NCBI GenBank assembly: GCA_963575745.1
Contig: CAUYUJ010003682.1
Span: forward strand, 1 to 62,500
Source: Prorocentrum cordatum
Taxonomy: Eukaryota > Sar > Dinophyceae > Prorocentrales > Prorocentraceae
Direction of reading: 5' to 3'
DNA length: 62,500 bases
Shown in pieces: positions 33,324 to 42,441 of the stretch. The notes under the pieces were generated by a model. It was given only the letters and a program-made list of their open reading frames with translations. It made no database searches and was not told the origin of the DNA. The position numbers and the translations under genes are program-made. Position 1 is the first letter of the stretch; every line of letters begins with the position of its first letter.

Positions 33324-34742
33324 ATGGCTGCTGGGCCGTTGGCTGGAGGCTTCCACCTGACCAGGTATCGAGTGGGAGGCCCCGCTCTGTATCATGAGCG
33401 ACTGGACATATTTCGCTCAGGGTACGTGATGACCCCGGACTTCGACGATTACGGCGAGACCACGAACCCAGACGCGGACGTGATGGAGATCCATTTCGTG
33501 CACGGGCAGGGCGGCAGGGCTGGAGGCATCCCGGAGAACCGGGTCTACAGGTTTCGCCGCCTGCCCACGGCGGCCGAGATTTGGAGCGCCCTCCGCCGCG
33601 GGGCAGCGCTGGGGTACGGGCCGATGCCCGCTGGGCCCTTCCTCCTCACGCTGTCTGCGGTGAACTGTGCAGGCGCGCCGGCGGGCAGCATACCGCTGGC
33701 GGACCCGGCGATCGTGGGCCCCCCGCCGGGCGGCGTGGCCGGAGCTTACCCCGCGGCAGCGGTCCCAGGCGTGCTGGCGCTTCCTGGGGCGGCCCCGCCT
33801 GCCCCACCGGCGGCCGCGGCCGCGCCAGCGCCGGCAGCCGCGGCCCCAGCCGCCGTGGCCCCCGCCCCCGGGGCGGCCGCTGCTCCAGCGGGTCGGGCGC
33901 CGGCGGTGCCAGACACCGCGGCGGTTGCGCCGCAGCCGAGCGGGGAGCCCGCGCCAGGCTGGCACTGGGTGGCCGCCGAGGACGTCGACGGCGCCGTGAC
34001 GTTCGGCGCGAAGGTGGCCGTCGGGGTGCCGGGCGGAGCGACCCTCGTGGGCCGCGCGGGGCGCCGCGGGCTTCTCACGCTCGCCGGCGGCGCCGGAGCC
34101 AGCGCGGTGCTGCTGCAGGACAGCGAGATCCCGTGGTTCACGCAGGAGTACCGCGGGAGCGACGCGCGCACGCTCGAGATCCCGCCAGGAGCCGGGCAGC
34201 CAGGCGGCAACTCTCGGGAGTGGCGCGAGGTGGTGCAGCTCTGCCGCGAGGAAGCCGTCCCGGGGTTTGGCGTAGCTCCGCCGAGGACGGCGCAGTGGTG
34301 TGCCAAGTACCAGGTGAAGGAGGGGGGCCCGGTCCTCCATCATGAGATGTGGAAGTCAAAGCGCAGGCTGAACCCAACCGACTTCGGGGTGGACATGCAC
34401 GAGACGATCTCCAAGATGATCGAGGCCATGGGCTCGGCCGACCACCTGGACGTCTACAACTTGGCGAGCGCGGAGCTCGGCTACAGGAAGCTCCAGCTCA
34501 TCGAGCACTACTGGGACGACAGGAGCGCGGAGCAGCAGCAGCACAACATGCGGATGCCCTTGGAGGAGGCCTTCGCATTCATGGGAGGCTCGAGGTCTCC
34601 CTCGATGGCGCGCCCCGAGCTGCTCGATTCGGTGTCGAAGGAGCTGGAGCGGATCCACAGCATCAAGAAGAACGCGAGGAAGCTGAGGGAGGAGCAGAAG
34701 GCCAACAAGGGCGGCCGGGACGCTCCTCCCCCGAAGTCATGA
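33324..34742 (+). CDS. Retroelement Gag-like protein
   Basis: About 472 aa. The start is the ATG two bases after the ORF1 stop, opening with MAAGPLAGGFHLTRYR. An acidic N-terminal domain is followed by a long Ala/Pro linker (about 140-200), a small domain with GWHWVAAEDVDGAVTFGAKV (about 210-230), and a helical C-terminal domain containing WCAKYQVKEGGPVLHHEMW, GVDMHETISKM and LELGYRK-like helices, ending in a charged KKNARKLREEQKANKGG tail. No zinc knuckle is seen. Position before the RT makes a structural Gag the natural reading; homology to characterised capsid proteins is not evident by eye. Confidence 0.65.
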   Translation: MAAGPLAGGFHLTRYRVGGPALYHERLDIFRSGYVMTPDFDDYGETTNPDADVMEIHFVHGQGGRAGGIPENRVYRFRRLPTAAEIWSALRRGAALGYGPMPAGPFLLTLSAVNCAGAPAGSIPLADPAIVGPPPGGVAGAYPAAAVPGVLALPGAAPPAPPAAAAAPAPAAAAPAAVAPAPGAAAAPAGRAPAVPDTAAVAPQPSGEPAPGWHWVAAEDVDGAVTFGAKVAVGVPGGATLVGRAGRRGLLTLAGGAGASAVLLQDSEIPWFTQEYRGSDARTLEIPPGAGQPGGNSREWREVVQLCREEAVPGFGVAPPRTAQWCAKYQVKEGGPVLHHEMWKSKRRLNPTDFGVDMHETISKMIEAMGSADHLDVYNLASAELGYRKLQLIEHYWDDRSAEQQQHNMRMPLEEAFAFMGGSRSPSMARPELLDSVSKELERIHSIKKNARKLREEQKANKGGRDAPPPKS

Positions 34743-37400
34743 TGCTGGGCCCGCCCCCGGGACTGCCTCGACCCGGGGGCAATGCAGAAGAGGTGGTGGG
34801 CGGAGGCGACGACCACATGCAGCGGTCGCTCCTGCCCTTGCCAGTCCCTGACTGGTGTCGCGCGCCGGCTGCTGCCGGCGGCGGCGGCGGTCGCGCAGCG
34901 CGGCGTCGCCGCGCCAACAGGACGCTGCAGGGTGAGCTCGTGGCCGAGCTAGTGGTGGCGCTCAACCAGCTGGATGCCGGCTCTGATGACCCGCCGCGCC
35001 GTGCTGGCCAGGAGCCCAACAGGATGCAGCAGCTTTGCCTGGAGCATCTCGCCGATAGCTGTGCGGCGATGGGCTCCATTCCCCCAGACTTGTCGACCGA
35101 GGTGGCCCTCCGGGAGCTCCAGGTTGGCGCCGGCTACTCCGACGGCGAGCCCGTCGCGGTGGCCCCCTTCGCGCACGACCTCGTGTCTCTGCCAGCTGTG
35201 GGCGGTGCGCCTGTGCCCCTGAGCCAGTTGTTGGGAGACGACGGTCCAGACATCGTGCGAAGGTTCATCACTTCGAAGGTTTTGCCAATTCAAAGCGCCG
35301 AGATTTTTAAGAAGAAGGCTGGCTTCGCACGCCCTTACCTGGATCCAGTGCTGCGGCAGCCCGCGGCCTACCTGGCCTTCGTCGAGAGGATGAGGGACGG
35401 TGGCATGCTGGAGTTCAGGGTCGATGAGGGCAATTTTGAGGAAGTCGGTCTATTCACCGTTTGGAAGAAGGATGGTCGCCAGCGCCTGGTGATCGATTGC
35501 AGGGGCAGCAACTTCAGGTTCGCGGAGCCCGACAAGACCAGCTTGGCGTCCGGGGGCAGCTTCAGCTCCATCGAGCTGGCGCCGGGCGAGGTGCTGTGGA
35601 CGGCGGGAGTCGACATAGCGGACGCCTTCTACAACATGGGCCTGCCGCCGGAGCTCCGGCACCTCTTCGCGCTCCCGCGGCTTCGGGCAGCGCAGCTCGG
35701 AGTGCGTGAGCTGGGCGGGCGTCCAGTTCCAGGCCGTGCTTGGGTGCGCCCGTGCTTGGCCGTTTTGCCTATGGGCTGGACGCATGCGCTCGACTTTTGC
35801 CAGAAAGTGCACAGAAATATCTTACTCCAGAAGGGAGGGTTTGAGAACGTTCCCGAAGTGGTCGATGGCATGCCGACGCCTCCCATCCAGGACGGGGCCT
35901 ACACAGCCTATGTTGACAAGTTCATTTCCTTTGGTGTGAATCCTGACAGGCCTGCGGCCCTCCTGAGGTCGGCCCAAGAGGCCTTGAGCAGCGCGGGGCT
36001 CCCTCTTCACGATCCTGATCTTCCCGCCTCTGTGTCTGAGCAGCTGGGTTGGGTCTTCGACGGAGAGCGTGGAGCTGTGAGGCCGAAGAGTCGTCGTGCT
36101 TGGAGGCTTCGTCTTGGGATCCAGGGTTTGCTTGCTCGTGGGCACGCTTCGGGACGACAAGTAGGGAAGATTGCTGGTCACTTCGCGTTCATTGCTATGT
36201 CGAGGCGCCCGCTCTTGGCCGTATTTAGTTCTGTGTATGCCTTCTCGAGGAAGTACTTCGATCGGGTGATGAAGCTGCCGCCGTCTGTCCGCCGTGAGCT
36301 TCGTTGGGCCGCCTCCCTGATCCCCCTGGCCTGGGCTGATCTCCGGGCCACCTGGTCTCCCAGGGTCTACGCGAGCGACGCTAGCGAGGAGGGGAGGGGC
36401 GTGTGCCAGAAGGAGGCCGGCCTGGGAGCAATTCGTGGTGCTGGGAGGCACGGGGAGAGGTGGCGATTTCGACGAGCAACTGCTTCGCGACCTCGCGACT
36501 GCCTCTTCGAGCAGAGCGACCCGCCGACCGCCGACACCGCGAAGGTCGAGCCGATCGCCGAGTTCGTCGCGTCGCCGGAGGTGGGGCCCGTCGCGTCGCC
36601 GGAGGTGGCGGTGGAGGATCCAGAGGGTAACTTGTGGAAGGTCCCGGAGGTGGAGGAGGAACTGTACGGGGGGAGGTGGCAGGTCGTGTCGAGCGGAGGG
36701 TGGGCCCGGTCCGAGAAGATCATCGTCCTCGAAGGTCGGGCGCTCGTTCATTCTCTTAGGCACGCACTTCGCGACTCGAAGTCTTTCGGTAAGCGTATCC
36801 TCTTCCTTTGCGATAACATGGGGCTCGTGTGTGCTATGGAGAAGGGCCGCTCCTCAGCTGGGGGCGTCCTCCGCGTCGCCCGGCAATGGGCCGCCTGGTG
36901 CCTGGCGGGCGCGGTGCAGGCCTCGGTGCGCTGGATTCCGTCTGAACGGAACGTCGCCGATGCGCCGTCGCGCCGCCACATCCCCCTCGGGGTTTGGCTC
37001 GACAGCGCCGCGGCGGACACTGCCGAGGGCTTCGAGCAGTGGGCCGTCCGGGACGCCGGGCGCAGCAGCCAGCAGGCCGACTGCCGCAGCGCCGGCCTCG
37101 AGCTCGCCGAGCTGGCCGTCCGCGAGCCTGCCGTCGGCGCTCTGCGGGGCGCCCGCCGGCCCGCACGCCCTGCGGCGAGGCGGTCCGCTGGCCGAGCGGC
37201 CTCAGCCTCGGAGGGGGCGGCACCTGAGTGCAGTCGCGGCCCAGTCGCGCCAGGAGCAGCGGGCGACGCCACCACCCGCGGCCCGGAGCCGCAAGATGGC
37301 GCGAGCTGCGAGGCGCGGGCAGGGAGCTACTGCTGCTGCTCGTCGGACGGCGCTCCGAGGCCCTGGATCGCTGCTGCAGCGGGCGTCGGTGACTCCGAAG
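34739..37400 (+). CDS. Retroelement Pol: reverse transcriptase and RNase H (motif C altered)
   Basis: The ATG at 34739 overlaps the Gag stop (ATGA). The RT palm has LFTVWKKDGRQRLVIDCR (about 35450-35505), motif A VDIADAFYNM (35609-35638), motif B PMGWTHALDFCQ (about 35770-35805) and a motif C reading YVDKF at 35909-35923 where YVDDF is expected. The second aspartate normally binds catalytic metal, so activity is doubtful unless this is a sequencing error. RNase H follows with all four acidic landmarks: YASDAS (about 36367), ILEGRAL (about 36726), LFLCDNMG (about 36805) and NVADAPSR (about 36951). The frame stays open to 37678, but beyond about 37390 the tyrosine recombinase is read in the +1 frame. 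Confidence 0.8.
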
Positions 37401-38372
37401 ACCGTGGCCCAGTACGACGGTCTGTGGCAGGACATCCTTCGCATGTGGCTGCGGCTGCGTCCGGCGGGCTCCCTGCAGGCGGAGCCGGGCGACGACGAGA
37501 CGGACTTCGCGGTCGCCAGCTGGATGGACCAGGAGTACTCGTTCGGGGAGCTGGCGCAGAGGGGCACCAAGGGGCTAGCGGCGGTGAAGTACTTCCGGCC
37601 GCAGTTCGCAAAGTCGGGAGGGCTCTCCCTTCCGCGCTCGGCGCAGGCCTTGAAGGGCTGGAAGCGGCTCGCCCCTAGGCGGGCGCGGCTGCCGCTGCCG
37701 TGGGAGGTCGTCGCGCTGATCGCGCTGGAGCTGCTGCTGACCGGCTTCTGGGCGATGGCGGCTTGGACGATCATCACCTTCCACTGCTACCTGCGCCCCA
37801 GCGAGCTGCAGCGGGTTACCGCCGAGATGCTCGTGCCGCCTGTGCCGGGGACCCACGTGGCGAACTGGGCGATCGTGCTGCACCCGAGCGAGGAGGAGAT
37901 CAGCAGCAAGACAAGGGAGTTCGACGAGACCGTGGTGTTCGATCTGCCGCTGTTCCACTTCCTCGTGCCCGTGCTCGCCTACCTCAAGAGGGAGACGCCG
38001 GCCGGGCAGCCGCTGTTCGCATTCCGGCACGCCGACCTGGTGGTCCAGTTTCGGGAGGCGGCGGGGCGCGCAGGGGTCCAGGCTCTGGGCCCGGAGCTGT
38101 ATATGCTGCGACACAGCGGGCCCAGCCACGATCGAGCGCGCCAGCTGCGGACGCTGCAGGAGATCAAGCTGAGAGGTCGCTGGCACTGCGACTCCAGCGT
38201 GAGGCGCTACCAGAAGGAGTGGCGCGTGGGCGAGCAGCTGCAGCGGCTGTCCCCGGGCGTCCGCGCGAGGGCGGTCGAGGCGGCGACGCAGCTGCCGACT
38301 TGCCTCGCGAGGCCTTCGCTCGCGCCCTGGCCAGCCGGGGTGCCCGCCTGGTCCAGCCGCAGGTCTTTCTAG
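37390..38372 (+). CDS. Retroelement tyrosine recombinase (integrase)
   Basis: Read in a frame +1 to Pol; its own frame is open from 36435, so the start given is the first homologous residue. A SAM-like N-terminal domain (SVTPKTVAQYDGLWQDILRM, then FAVASWMDQEYS) is followed by the catalytic domain: the first Arg in CYLRPSELQRV (about 37787-37820), a LRHSGPSHDRA block (about 38105-38140), RGRWHCD (about 38176) and the nucleophile Tyr in VRRYQKEW (about 38200-38222). This arrangement matches the R..H..Y set of tyrosine recombinases in DIRS-order elements, which cut and join the circular cDNA at a short core. It probably belonged to one polyprotein with Pol and the methyltransferase; two compensating shifts now isolate it. 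Confidence 0.8.
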
Positions 38373-39119
38373 AGCTGTTCAGCGGGCATGGCGGGCTCTC
38401 GCGGGCGCTTCGCGAGAGGGGCTTCGTCGTGCTCGAGTGGGACATCTGCCGTGGACCTGCCTGGGACCTTTCGGCAAGGAAGGCCCAGAAGCTCGTGAGA
38501 GGCTGGATCCTGGCCGGACAGGTCTGGGGAGTCTTCATGGGGACGCCGTGCCAGACGTGGACGAGGGCCAGGGACACAGGGCCGCTGCGAGAGCTGGGTC
38601 AAGCTGGACCAACTCTCCCTTCGCGGCTCCGATCTGACCAGCATCTGATGGGGCTTCCTGAGGTCACCCATCCTGCCGATGTGCAAGCCATTCGAATTGG
38701 TAATATTATTGCCGGTTTCTGTTTTTGAGTTGATGCACTTGCTCCAGCGCCCAGTGGCGCTGGAGAATCCTGCACGTTCGCGTCTCTGGCTGCTGCCTCG
38801 TCTCAAAAAAGCTGCCGCATGGAGTACTAGCCAGCTCGTGTATACGGACATGTGCCAATGGGGGACGCCGTGGAAGAAGCCGACCAAGATTTTAGGGGAT
38901 CGAGTATCTCTGCGGTCTGTTGCTCGCGAGTGTCATGGCAAGCTCTGCTCTCGCACGGGAAAAAAGCACACATCAATTCATGGCCTCGCTCAGGGAGGCG
39001 GCTTTAAGACGAAAGCCGCTCAGCAGTATCCTCCTGCTTTGTGCAAGGCCCTCGCTCGTTGCTTCGATCACGCTCATGGCATTTCTAAGACGATTGCATT
39101 GACCAGTTTTTTTGTTTAA
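38355..39119 (+). pseudogene. Retroelement C5-cytosine-methyltransferase-like domain, one frameshift
   Basis: Returning to the Pol frame, the sequence encodes motif I FLELFSGHGGLSRAL (about 38367-38410), an SAM-site Glu-Trp-Asp segment, and motif IV GTPCQTW with the catalytic Pro-Cys (about 38541-38562). After GNIIAGFCF the frame stops at 38726. Skipping one T in the T5 run at about 38719-38723 continues in the next frame with ALENPARSRLW (motif VI ENP in place of ENV), CQWGTPWKKPTKI (motif VIII-like), CSRTGKKHTSIHG and QQYPPALCKALA, ending at 39119. The domain is therefore complete apart from one homopolymer indel, which could be real decay or a read error. Target and activity are unknown. 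Confidence 0.7.
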
Positions 39120-39173
39120 CGGTGAATAATTCAGCAGTTTTATCGAGATGACCAAGGATTGTTTGGCAGGTTT

Positions 39174-39338
39174 GCGTTTAGTTGTACCCTCGACTCAGTG
39201 TTGTGCAGCTGGTCGTCTGGCTCGCCTCCGCCCGCCGTCCAATCATCTGTGCCGGTGCACCTTCTCTGAAGCTTGCTCGGGCGCGCGGCGCCCCGTACAA
39301 AGGCGCCCTCTGGCCTCGGCAGCGGCGGCGGGAGGCAT
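39174..39338 (+). repeat. Split direct repeat B1
   Basis: 165 bp beginning GCGTTTAGTTGTACC and ending in the CAT core, directly joined to A2. Three differences from B2. Confidence 0.95.
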
Positions 39339-39458
39339 GCCCACTACTTCGTTGTAGATTGCCAGACGTCACAGCAGGAGAGGCCGCATTTCATGGCCAT
39401 GGATCCGTGCAGCATTCCTTTGCCATTCCATTGCCATTTGAGGTCTCTTTGTTGCGCT
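39339..39458 (+). repeat. Split direct repeat A2
   Basis: Identical over 120 bp to A1. The B1-A2 joint preserves the end-to-end junction of the circular intermediate. Confidence 0.95.
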
Positions 39459-39478
39459 CCCAGCCCTCCCTCCCTCGC

Positions 39479-39643
39479 GCGTTTAGTTGTACCCTCGACT
39501 CAGTGTTGTGCAGCTGGTCGTCTGGCTCGCCTCCGCCCGCTGTCCAATCATCTGTGCCGGTGCACCTTCTCTGAAGCTTGCTCGGGCGCGCGGCGCCCCG
39601 TAAAAAGGCGTCCTCTGGCCTCGGCAGCGGCGGCGGGAGGCAT
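39479..39643 (+). repeat. Split direct repeat B2
   Basis: 165 bp, B1-like, ending in CAT, which continues into the genomic CATCATCATC tract. Confidence 0.95.
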
Positions 39644-39646
39644 CAT

Positions 39647-39677
<31 letters not shown>

Positions 39678-39830
39678 ATCTTCCTCGTCGTCATCATCCT
39701 CACCATCCGCAGCATCGTCATACTCATCATTGTTTTACCATAATCATCAGCGAATCACCACTCACCATCACTCACCATCACCATCACTAACATCACACAC
39801 CCATCACTACCATCACCCCATCGTCATCAT
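39641..39830. repeat. CAT/CAG/CAC-rich microsatellite
   Basis: (CAT)n with CAGCAG and CACCAT interruptions; it is the right-hand target flank of the retroelement. Confidence 0.9.
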
Positions 39831-39849
39831 CGACCAAGAAGGAGCCTCG

Positions 39850-41180
39850 TTAGTGAGTGAGTTGCGAGGAAGTCTCAAGCGAGAGCCCCGTCCCTAGGAG
39901 GTCCGCATTTCATGTTGGCAATTCGAGCGAGTCATAGAAACTTGTAATTGTCGTCACTTTTCGGCTCCTCTGGATTGAATGTGGAAGAAGCCTCAGGCGG
40001 AGGCTTCATCTGTGAATGAAGTGCGAGGAAATCTCAGGCGAGAGCCCCCTCCCTATGGGATCCGCGTTTCATGTTGGTAGTTCGAGCGGGTCATCGGAAA
40101 CTTGTAATTGTCGTCACTTTGCGATTCCTCTGGATTGAATATGGAAGAAGCCTCAGGCGGGAGCTTCGTCTGCGAGTGAATTGAGAGGACGTTTCAGGCG
40201 AGAGCCCCCTCTCTAGAAGGTCCGCACTTCATGTAGGCAATCCGAGCGAGTCATCAGAAACTTGTGATTGTCGTCACTTTTCGGCTCCTCTGGACTGAAC
40301 ATGGAGGAAGTCTCAGGCGGGAGCTTCGTCTGTGAGTGAATTGCGAGGAAGTCTCAGGCGGGAGCCCACCCCCTGTGGGGTCCGCACTTCAAATTGGCAA
40401 TGTGGGCGGGTCGTCGGAAGCCTATAATTGTCGTCATTTTTCGGCTCCTCTGGACTGAACATGGAGGAAGTCTCAGGCGGGAGCTTCGTCTGTGAGTGAA
40501 TTGCGAGGATGTCTCAGGCGAGAGCCCCCTGCTTATGGGGTCCGCATTTCATGTTGGTACTCCGAGCGGGTCATCTGAAACTTGTAATTGTCGTCATTGC
40601 TCGGCTCCTCTAGGCTGAACGTGGAGGAAGTCTCCGGCGGAAGGAAGTCTCAGGCGAGAGCCCCCCCCTTTATGGGGTCAGCACTTCATGCCACGCTTCA
40701 TGTTGGCAATCCGAGCGGGTCATCGAAAGCTTGTAATTGTCCTCAGTTTCCCGCTCCTCTGGATTGAATGTGGAAGAAGCCTCAGGCGGGAGTTTTGTCT
40801 GTGAGTGAATTGCGCAGAAGTCTCAGGCGAGAGCCCCCTCCCTATGGGGTCAGCATTTCATGTTGGCAGTCCGAGCGGGTCATCGGAAACTTGTAATTGA
40901 CGTCACTTTTGTGCTCTGTTAAATTGAATCCAGAGAAAGTCTCACACGAGGGCTTCGTCTGTGAGTGGATAGCGAGGAAGTCTCAGGCGGGAGCCCCCTC
41001 CATATGGGTCCCGCATTTTATGTTGGTAATCCGAGCGGGCCATGGGCAAACTCTACCAGGCAAAGCACTTGAGCACCCCAAAGGGGCACACCACGAGGCG
41101 TTCCTCACGCGTCTGTGAGTGAGTTGCAAGGAAGTCTCAGGCGGGAGCCTCCTCCCTATGGGGCCCGCACTTCAATGCAC
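39850..41180 (+). repeat. Tandem array of about 160-bp units in intron 1
   Basis: About eight to nine units share GAGGAAGTCTCAGGCGAGAG, CCGCATTTCATGTTGGCA, GAGCGGGTCATCGGAAAC, TTGTAATTGTCGTCACTT and TCGGCTCCTCTGGATTGAA. The box GTCTCARGCGRGAGCCC recurs near 39871, 40033, 40193, 40351, 40511, 40649, 40830, 40980 and 41131. Spacing is mostly 160 bp, with one short and one long unit. Non-coding, intronic. Confidence 0.9.
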
Positions 41181-41185
41181 CGCAT

Positions 41186-41188
<3 letters not shown>

Positions 41189-41219
<31 letters not shown>
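41189..41219. repeat. (TA)n microsatellite
   Basis: An uninterrupted TA run directly after the last 160-bp unit. Confidence 0.95.
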
Positions 41220-41220
<1 letters not shown>

Positions 41221-42441
41221 TGTATAGACCATCAGCAAATAGCGTCAGAGAGCAGAAGACAGCAGCAGAGACCAGCAGACAGCAGCAGAGACCCGCAGAG
41301 AGCAGCAAAGACCAGTTGAGGCCGTGCATGAGGAGAACAGGCGGGATGGAGATGAGGGGGGTAGAAGGAGGAGGAGGTGGAGGAGGAGGAGGAAAAGCAC
41401 GAATAGGAAGAGGAGAAATAAAACAAGGAGGGCGAGCAGGAGGAGGAGACGGAAGACGAGGAAGACAAGGAGGATGAGAAGGAGGCGCAACAGAGGGCGA
41501 GACGGGGGGCTTCGGCCAGGGCGAAGAGGAAAGAGCGAAGGGCAATCCAAATAGATTCTCATGCGGGGTCCTGCTGTCGGAGTAATTATTTTGAGTAGAC
41601 AGAGCGCTCGCGCGAGCCTTGTGCGGGGGACACTGTGCGCCTTGCGCGGGGTCTCTTGGGAGGCTGGCGTGGCGCCCTGGCGTGACGGTTCTGCCCAGCT
41701 CCTCCGAAGCGCTCGCTTGAGCCATCCTGAATGGGCAGTCTGGGCGGCCCGGGAGAGCCCGTCTTGGGCCGTCTCGGGGGGCTGCTGGGCCGTCTCGGGG
41801 CACATGGGGTGTTCCAGAGAGGGCTTCGCCTTGGAGGATCGAAGGAGGTGGACGGCAAGGAAGAGATTCCCCCCGAAAGGGAGTGCAATCGAAGACGAAG
41901 CGGGCGGGTATCGAGGGTTGGGGTATACGGAATGCAGACACGCGTGTCAGTCAGAGCGAACAGTCTTAAAATGATTGTTGTTATTATTGTCGTCGTCGTC
42001 GTCGTCCTCGCCCGCGACCCCACCGCGACCCACCCTGCGACCCACCCCGCGGCCCACCCGCGACCCACCCGCGACCCACCCTCGCCCGCTCCCCTCTTCT
42101 TCTCCGCAACTGCGGGGTGCTACGTTTATGTCGCTCTTTGTCCTTCGGGGAGGGGAGGACGACCCACCCGGCGGCGCAGGGAACGCGCCTGCCCGGCTTG
42201 GCGCCCTGAGGCGGCCGTCGAGCCCGCGCGTCGACGCCGCCGGTGCGGGCGTGCAGCGGTCCACGTGCAGCCAGCGGAGCAGCGTCGGTGAGGGTGCGGG
42301 CGAGGTGGAGCGGCACAAGAGCCTTGACCGCGAGAGGGGGAGGCCAGGCACGGACAGGTAGGGCAAGCGAGCTAGGACACAGATCCCATGAGCGAGGAAC
42401 ACACACAGACACACAGACACAGCGTGCCCAGTGCACGGCAG
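41220..42441. other. Remaining part of intron 1
   Basis: CAGCAGAGACC-like words recur at 41225-41320, followed by a GGA-rich patch (41350-41490), a CGTC run near 41988-42010, GACCCACC repeats (42015-42085) and an ACACAGACACAC patch near 42400-42420. No gene is recognised. Confidence 0.5.

Larger units (their letters stand above)
32775..39643 (+). mobile_element. Tyrosine-recombinase retrotransposon (DIRS order, PAT/Ngaro-like termini)
   Basis: Terminal structure: A1 (32775-32894), internal ORFs, B1 (39174-39338), A2 (39339-39458), a 20-bp spacer, B2 (39479-39643). A1 and A2 are identical over 120 bp; B1 and B2 differ at three of 165 positions. The A1-ORF-B1-A2-B2 order (split direct repeats) is diagnostic of PAT/Ngaro/VIPER-like elements, which integrate by a tyrosine recombinase from a circular intermediate and lack LTRs and target duplications. 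Coding order: small Cys-rich membrane ORF, Gag-like ORF, RT-RNase H, tyrosine recombinase, C5-methyltransferase-like domain. It lies in sense orientation in intron 1 of the TPT gene. Identical A repeats suggest recent insertion. Confidence 0.9.
32205..42441 (+). other. Intron 1 of the TPT gene (about 10.2 kb)
   Basis: The two transporter halves join across this interval in compatible phase, using a GT donor and the AG at 42440-42441. The intron contains a whole tyrosine-recombinase retroelement, a 160-bp tandem array and several simple repeats. The exact donor is uncertain, and a very small extra exon inside cannot be excluded. Confidence 0.7.

Noticed and set aside
32775-39458. A1 and A2 as LTRs of a Ty3/copia-type element
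   Set aside because: They are only 120 bp, a B1/B2 pair is interleaved, and the element encodes a tyrosine recombinase and no DDE integrase or protease that I can see.
39850-41180. CRISPR-like array
   Set aside because: The units are continuous tandem repeats without unique spacers, in a eukaryotic genome.
41715-41740. Reverse-strand SL-like word (CTTGAGCCATCC)
   Set aside because: The match is limited to about eight bases of the leader 3' end.
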